DNA of 64,000 nucleotides. Origin: Chrysopilus asiliformis (taxonomy: Eukaryota; Arthropoda; Insecta; Diptera; Rhagionidae). Below are positions 58,088 through 64,000 of this stretch, piece by piece. How positions within the stretch are numbered: the first letter of the stretch is position 1; each line of letters opens with the position of its first letter. A model generated the notes under the pieces. It had not been told where the DNA came from, did no database searches, and saw only the letters and a program-made list of their open reading frames with translations. A program made the translations under genes and the position numbers. Location: NCBI GenBank assembly GCA_964034945.1, contig OZ035961.1:88430124-88494123 (forward strand), in the 5' to 3' direction.

Positions 58088-59429
58088 TAAAATGTTGTAA
58101 TCATTTCCACAAGAGTCCAGATCCAGACATCAATTGAACGCGACAGGCTAAGCTGGCAGCATTCAAGGCTCATTTATCCATCAAATTCGACGTAAAATTA
58201 ATAAAAAAGGGAAGCTTTCAGGCAATAAAAATTTCCACGGCCGTTTTTTATTGTCATGGGCGGGTTTCTTCGTTGCAATAAAAATTAAGGAAGTTTTAGG
58301 ACGTGATCGATTCGGGATATTTCCACACAACACAGCAAGATTAATCCACAATATCCGACAGTAAACATACAACAGGAGAAAAAATAAAGTATTTCAGCTC
58401 ATCGTTTTCAAAGAACCAACAGATCCACAGATTAATGTGAAAACATATCACAATTTTCTCAAGGAAAACCAATACAGTAAATTAACTTTCTTCAGGTATT
58501 TTCCTTTCCAATACCCCCAATAAATCGGGAATAGAAGAAAACTTTTATGATCTCGTTCCGGTGTATTTACCTTTCACGAAAATCACCTTTACCTCACAAG
58601 TAACAATTCAAAAACTGTTTTCGAAGGGTATTTACGAGATTCACACCATGATCCAACTTGGCACAAAATCGGTCACGAAACTAATTCACAAGGCAGTATT
58701 CAACTGAAGTAATCCTCAGTAGATTTTCACTAAAATCTTTTGAATTTCCAAGAAACACTTTGTTTTCTACTTTTTTTTCCTCAAATTCGGAGAGAACTTG
58801 TTCTTCACTTGATTTTGGTTTTCCGAATGCCGAAAGAAGCTTTAAGTTAGGAGGTTTTAAATTTCCTTAACGATTGGATGTCGTAGGAGGAAAACATTTG
58901 CGGTTAATCGGATTGTTGAATGTTTGGGAAGAAGGATGGGAAAAATACTGATTTTGAATTTTTCACCGTTTTTCCAGTTTGCATGCAAAAAAATCCGTGA
59001 CGATCGCTTGTAATGTTTGAAAACAACTGATTGAATGTTGGAAAATTATGGCTTAAGGAAGTCCAGAAGAATCGGTAGAGGAAAATTGGGAAAAACTTGA
59101 CGAAAATGTGATGATGTAGAAAAGGCGCCAAACGATTTTCCCCCATGAGAACTACGCGAAAATGCGCCGTGAGTATGGAGTCGATGAATTTCCATGTGAT
59201 TCGATTCTATAATGTTGTGCAGAAGCAACAGGTGATGGTTTTATTTGGTACAAGGCCAAGGACTCATCTTAAAATAAAAGCTGTAGACATTAAAGAATTT
59301 TACCTACTCTTTTGTTGTGTTTTTGTGGCTTGGTGTTTTGTGGCTCATGTTTATATTGATACCCAATGTTTAACTTCTGGTATTTTGTATTCAAGTGGAA
59401 CAAAAACTAAAAAAAAATATATGTTATAA
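58088..59429. other. no supported gene; some less AT-rich unique sequence
   Basis: 58088-58400 and 58860-59240 have few repeat phrases and could be host 5' flanking DNA. The frames on both strands at 58904-59429 have no recognised domain. Confidence 0.35.
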
Positions 59430-59740
59430 CGGGCTTGTGTGTCTGTCTGCCTGTTCGCTTAACCCTTTGAGACCGAGGTCACCAAATCGTGAAATGCAGA
59501 AAAACTTTTTATGGATTCATTTTTAAGTATGACAAGAAAAACCAAAACAAAAATATATATGTCAGCAAAAAATACCGTTACATGTAGACCTAATCGGAGA
59601 GTAACTCTAAAACAAATTTGAAACATTCTTCTCCGGTAAATTCGAGCTTCTATACAAAAAGTTGCTGGGGTTTCAAGGGGTTAAAACTCGAGAACCACTG
59701 AACCGGTTTTTTTAGATAAAACTTTGCACTTTTATGATTA
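59430..59740 (+). mobile_element. (GTCY) dispersed repeat interrupted by a piggyBac MITE
   Basis: CGGGCTTGTGTGTCTGTCTG, CCTGTTCGCTTAA | AACTCGAGAACCACTGAACC reads continuously if 59463-59680 and one TTAA are removed. Confidence 0.5.
59463..59680. mobile_element. 218-bp piggyBac-like MITE
   Basis: TTAA at 59459-59462 and 59681-59684. The inverted ends CCCTTTGAGACC and GGTTTCAAGGGG match at 10 of 12. The TTAA TSD and CCCTTTGA ends fit piggyBac-like elements. Confidence 0.65.
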
Positions 59741-59929
59741 CACAGAAACAAGTCAAAGATTTTTTTTTTTAAATCACAAAATGTGATAAAAAACATAAGA
59801 AAATCTAATATTGGCTCGATTGGATTTTGATGTACGGATGAGTTATTTAAAATAAAATTGTAAATACAGTTCGTCATTATTAATTTTTCGATACTGAGCA
59901 CGGCTTTCCAGAAAATTTAAAAAAAGTAT

Positions 59930-60905
59930 TTAATCTGTATGGTGGAGGGAGGGAGGAAGGATAGGTCCAACTGGATTTTGCTGTATAGAGAAGTTATGTA
60001 AAATCATATTCTAAACACGTTTTACCCATATAAATTTTTCAAGACGACTCACCGTTTTCGAAAAAATATCTAGCTCAATCCTTTCGAAATTCGTGGTATT
60101 AACGGACAGACAGACGGACCGACATGCGGAAATCAAAATATCTTGTCATCCCTAACACCTTGGTGTAGTTCATTTTTGCGTCTGACGATTGTTTCGGTGC
60201 GTTAGAAACGTTATAGTAAATCTGATATACTCCTATATAATTTATACTAAGTTCAGACCGACACAAAATCACGTAATTTTGCGAAATGATTTAAATCTTA
60301 AACCAAAGTGTTCACACAGAGGTTAAGGTAATTTTGTTTGACATTTCAACTACGTTAGTTCAAAAATGGACCGAGGAAGTTCGTGTAGGATTACTATGAA
60401 TTTTAGTAATATGATGAATAATACAATTCAAAACATCGATGAAATATGTGCAAACAGAATTAGGCACTTTAGACGAAAATGGGAATTATCTGTAATGAAA
60501 ATAAACAATTATTTTCCATTTCATATCTAATCGCATCATAAACATGTCCATTTATTTATTTTTTCAGACTACAGGTTTACTAATATATCCTCTTTGCGTG
60601 CGGAACACGGCTTCTTTTTCTTATATTTTCGTTTTTCCAATCCAGCATAAATGTCAAAACTGATTTACTGAAGAGAGCTGAATAAGTGATGCAGGGTTGT
60701 ATTCATTGTTTTTGCTTGATTTCGTTCCTAATTTTGTGGAAATTGCATACTTTTAGTGATTTTGAAAACAGGTTAATGTACTGGAAATCTCGTGATTTCG
60801 AGCAAGACTTCGTTCAAAATTACGAAAATCTTCAAAATTACGTAATTTTGCATCGGTGTGAACATAGTATTAAAGTCAATTCATATCATATAGAGTATAA
60901 ATATT
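59930..60905 (-). mobile_element. HINE split by a Harbinger-like element
   Basis: On the minus strand it starts near 60905 (TTATACTCTATATGATATGA) and resumes past the insert with TATATAGGAGTATATCAG, the AACTACACCAAGGTGTTAGG phrase, GTCGGTCCGTCTGTCTGTCC, AAAGGATTGAGCTAGAT and a 3' half ending near 59930. Confidence 0.65.
60245..60869. mobile_element. 625-bp TIR element with TTA TSD (Harbinger-like?)
   Basis: The left end TACTAAGTTCAGACCGACAC and inverted right end GTGTGAACATAGTA pair with several mismatches. ACGTAATTTTG lies just inside both ends, inverted. TTA lies on both sides (60242-60244, 60870-60872). A 3-bp TWA duplication fits PIF/Harbinger. No transposase is recognised. Confidence 0.55.
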
Positions 60906-61112
60906 ACTCACACACAGTTGTCGAGCAGAATATTTATACTAGTAAATAAAAGTGTATAAGTTTTCACTGTTTGACTAATTAAACCGACTACCAATTTCGC
61001 GAGAAGTTAACGCTCACATAACCCCGACGAATACAATGATCATAATACTAAGATCGCGTGTACTGACGAGCTATTTACCAGCCAATAGATAGTCGTGGAA
61101 ACGGATTTTTAA

Positions 61113-61382
61113 CACCTTGACTGCCATGTAAGCCGGACGTGGTTTCACACTAAAATGGGCTTTTCACATGTGTTCTCGCATTGGATGCACAGAACTGTAA
61201 AAAATTTATGGAAAAAATAATAGATGGTCTGGGAAACCTTTTTGGATATTTGGCCTATGAATATTGTATATAGTTGTATATCTCGCAAATTTATAAAAAT
61301 AATATAATTTAAAGGCAATTCATAAAAAGTCTGCTGGCTTCTGGGACCTGACTTTTTAGCTTCCATGGTGGCAGTGAACGTG
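61113..61382. mobile_element. 270-bp piggyBac-like MITE
   Basis: TTAA at 61109-61112 and 61383-61386. The inverted ends CACCTTGACTGCCATG and TGGCAGTGAACGTG match at 12 of 14. The CACnTTnACTGCCA end with TTAA duplication is typical of piggyBac-like elements. No coding region. Confidence 0.75.
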
Positions 61383-61386
61383 TTAA

Positions 61387-62707
61387 GACGTATTATTGTA
61401 TCGGATATACGAAATTTTTCTTTTAACAATTTATTTTAAAAAGTAGGCGAGCAACATATTTTTTTTCATATCGTTAATACTGTTACTATGAGTGTATTAT
61501 TAGATGTCAAATATTTCAAATTCTCTGAGTCAATACCCTTTAATAATAAGCGAACATTCATCGCCCAGCAGATAAAATCAAAATTATTTTATTTACTGCA
61601 GGGTAAAGAAGTTCCAAAATATTTTATGTGCTTCAACATTTTATTATATTTTCTTTTATCCATTATTAATCTATCCCAAGAATCGTCTGTTGATTCGCCA
61701 AACCTTTTTTACGTCGTTTTCATCCCACATTTGAATTGCTATAAGAGTAAATCCACTGGATTTTTGCGTAGTACATATTCGACTAAACGCCGGATTTCTT
61801 CCGGGTACAGGACATAAAATAGCATTTTTATTACATTTTTAAGCATTTGTCGACTATTTTTGGCAAATAAAAATACTATAGTGCTTTGGTGTTTTTCCTT
61901 CTGGCGATGACCTACATATAAGTATATATTATATAATCGGATTTGGTTTCCCTATTAAAATAGGGTATTTTCCATATAATCAATGCTTGCGACGCAAAAA
62001 CTTAATGCCGAAACAAAATTTTAACATTAATTATGTTTTTACTAATTGTCGAAAAAATGTCCTCTGGAGGAAATCCAGTATTAACAACAATCAATATCTG
62101 AAATAAACTCAATTAATGAAGTAATTATTTTAATCCTCCTACAGAGATTTCATGGTAAATTTTTTGGTTGGTTTTATTATTCAATTTTGCCCCCATTTCG
62201 TTTGTGTTTATGTGAAATTCAACCAAATAGTAACCAAATTTTATTTCCCGCTGGTGTGTTTTTCGAACGCACTTGTAATTAAGTTTAATTTACCTTTAAT
62301 TACCATAGAGTAAAATTTAATATATTATTGTTGGTAAAAAGTGTTTTATGTAACCGTAGATAGTTTTTATCTGGGTAATCATAGTGAGTTAAAGGACTTT
62401 TTGTTACGTGGTGTCTAAAATTTCAACTAAATTTTCTCTTCAGGTACTGACAGACGGTTTTGTTGAATTTTATCTTTAATTACCATACAGTGCATTAGAC
62501 CGCATAGAATTATGGTCACCGGATTATTGTGTGAGTCCTTGGCCGGTGAAGAGGAAATGAGAATTTTGTATACCTCAAACTAAAATGAAAAGTAGAAAAT
62601 AAGTAATAGCAGAGCCCGGGGAAAACTACCTTTTGTCCGCTTTGCTTTTTGAAAAATATATTCTGAAAAAATGTACATATAACGAATTGTGCCGCAAGCG
62701 ATTTTTA
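61387..62707. other. AT-rich sequence without recognised gene
   Basis: A 109-codon plus-strand frame at 61488-61817 (Leu/Phe-rich centre) has no recognisable motif. Otherwise nothing seen. Confidence 0.4.
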
Positions 62708-62750
62708 TGCTCTATATAAAAATTTTATAGATGTAAGATTTAGTACATAT

Positions 62751-63006
62751 CGCTACTTCGGAGGAAGACTGTCACAACTCAAAAAATGTCGAATTTGTAC
62801 TAAAGGTGCGGAAGAGTGGTAAATATGGAATACTTTGTTGTAGAAGTTGTAGAAGAGTGTCACAATTGTAACTTAAGCAAAAGCTTGTTACTGTAGATAT
62901 TTTCTAAATATCAAAAATACTAACACAAAATATCAGAATAACTTTAAAACGTCATTTCCCAAAATTTACAATTTTTGAGTTGTGACAGTCTTCCTCCGGA
63001 GTAGCG
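62751..63006. mobile_element. 256-bp MITE with about 40-bp TIRs
   Basis: CGCTACTTCGGAGGAAGACT and its inversion AGTCTTCCTCCGGAGTAGCG extend inward over GTCACAACTCAAAAA with one mismatch. ATAT lies on both sides and could be the TSD, but a TA duplication is equally possible. Superfamily undecided. Confidence 0.7.
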
Positions 63007-63095
63007 ATATATCGTTTGTAACGCACTGAACCAATCGTTCGAACCAAAAATAAATTACTAAGGTGTTTGGTATGAAAAAAGATTATGATTTCCGC

Positions 63096-63296
63096 ATGTC
63101 CGTCTGTCTGTCCGTCTGTCCGTCTGTCTGTCTGTCTCTCTGTCCGTCTGTCTGTCTGTCCGTCTCTCCGTCTGCCCGTCTGTCCGTCTGTCCGTCTGTC
63201 CGTCTGTCCGTCTGTCCGTCTGTCCGTCTGTCCGTCTGTCCGTCTGTCCGTCTGTCCGTCTGTCTGTCCGTCTGTATGTCTGTCTGTCTGTCTTCA
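63096..63296. repeat. (GTCCGTCT)n/(GTCT)n microsatellite
   Basis: About 200 bp of GTCC and GTCT words, the longest (GTCY)n tract in the window. All reading frames across it (Pro-Ser-Val-Cys-Leu or Arg-Thr-Asp repeats) are artefacts. Confidence 0.9.
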
Positions 63297-63300
63297 TGTC

Positions 63301-64000
63301 GAGGCCGAAGGCCTGGGATGAGCCACGAAGTGATTCGGGGCGCTCCCCTAATACTACTATAATCGGGGTCGGGGACCATCCGAATTATGTACATTTGGAA
63401 CAATTAATTTCTATTTAAATTATACGAATTTCACGCAGACATTTTTTTTCGGTAAATAGGTACCTCAGATTATTGATAGAATGTTAAAGTGTTTAAAAAG
63501 TTTTCATAGGTAATTTACAGTTTAATTCTAATCTCTAAGCTTCAAAACAGCGATCCGAATTATACTAACCTTAAAATATATAAAATTACTCATTCGGATG
63601 ATTTAGTTCAGCTATCAAAAGTCTGACTTTTAATTTTATTAAACGTAACTATTTATAAATAAAATTCGCATCCATCAAAAGTAGTTAATATATCCTTGAA
63701 TTATTCACACAATGAAATGTCTATCGTTCTTAAATGATTTATGTCCTTGAAAATACAAGGTTTCACAAAGTTTTTCCTATTTTAATCACATGAAAATTAC
63801 AACTCAAAATTTAATTAAAAAAAAGTCCTTAATAAAGTACAAATTTTATGAAAACTTTTATTGGAATCCATCAACCATCTGAATAAATCATAATATTTAT
63901 TAGTATTCAAAAATAGAATTACTCTCTCGGTTTTAAAGCCTCAATATTAGTCTTAAAGTTTTAATTATTTTATGAAAATACCAAAATTGAAATATGCTAC
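63301..64000. other. AT-rich sequence without recognised gene
   Basis: A short GC-rich stretch (63303-63395) directly follows the microsatellite; the rest is AT-rich with no recognised feature. Confidence 0.4.

Larger units (their letters stand above)
62708..63300 (+). mobile_element. HINE interrupted by a foldback MITE
   Basis: TATGCTCTATATAAAAATTT and AGATTTAGTACATAT before the insert, and ATATATCGTTTGTAACGCAC, TGAACCAATCG, AAGGTGTTTGGTATG and TTCCGCATGTCCGTCTG after it, match the family. It ends in the long (GTCY)n tract and lacks a 3' half. Confidence 0.65.

Noticed and set aside
63058..63403. Overlapping frames on both strands rich in Arg-Gln-Thr-Asp or Cys-Pro-Ser-Val
   Set aside because: Produced by the (GTCY)n microsatellite; same for frames at 34810-35109, 36401-36667 and 53750-53958.

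Overview
This window looks like gene-poor intergenic DNA from an insect, most likely a dipteran. It is AT-rich, short candidate introns are about 66-74 nt with insect-type splice sites, and it has many dispersed repeats with an internal (GTCY)n tract. The best-preserved of these repeats open with a 5' segment like Drosophila DINE-1/INE-1 (ATACCCGTATGGTGA...AAAGGGTATA) and close with a short hairpin followed by TATAGCTTTTGTTATGTTTT, the layout of Helentron-associated elements (HINEs). The species assignment is an inference. I see no prokaryotic, viral, rRNA, tRNA or CRISPR features.

Most of the sequence is layered transposon debris. Elements with readable ends and target-site duplications (TSDs) are: hATs at 59-822, 10661-11964, 15198-15754, 19122-19584 and 50885-51395 (8-bp TSDs) and 29922-30606 (7-bp TSD); TA-flanked mariner-like elements at 922-1824, 7524-7641 and 38915-39801; a DD41D mariner relic at 9526-10420; TTAA-flanked piggyBac-like elements at 3211-4006, 59463-59680 and 61113-61382; TAA/TTA-flanked Harbinger-like elements at 2687-3070, 30102-30485 and 60245-60869; and a probable Mutator-like element with a 10-bp TSD at 11228-11887. 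Many sit inside HINEs, and some are nested three deep. Both recognisable mariner transposases carry internal deletions that remove the first catalytic Asp.

Three large tandem arrays stand out. One is a 12-bp minisatellite at 24.7-25.35 kb. The second is a 163-bp array with higher-order structure at 25.56-28.10 kb, with a two-unit relative at 3.3 kb. The third is a 177-bp array at 43.77-45.23 kb whose unit is a multiple of three and which ends in an inverted unit, like a foldback element with an amplified arm.

Host-gene signal is weak and concentrated on the minus strand between about 47.8 and 48.8 kb, where two sets of small exons with good splice sites preserve frame across short introns. 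Two more possible first coding exons lie upstream at 52.73 and 58.07 kb. Unusually GC-rich single-copy-looking segments at 43.24-43.57 and 45.43-45.80 kb may be regulatory. Nothing here is clearly a new biological system. The strongest leads are the 177-bp foldback-like array, the loop-inverted palindromes, and the minus-strand small-exon cluster.
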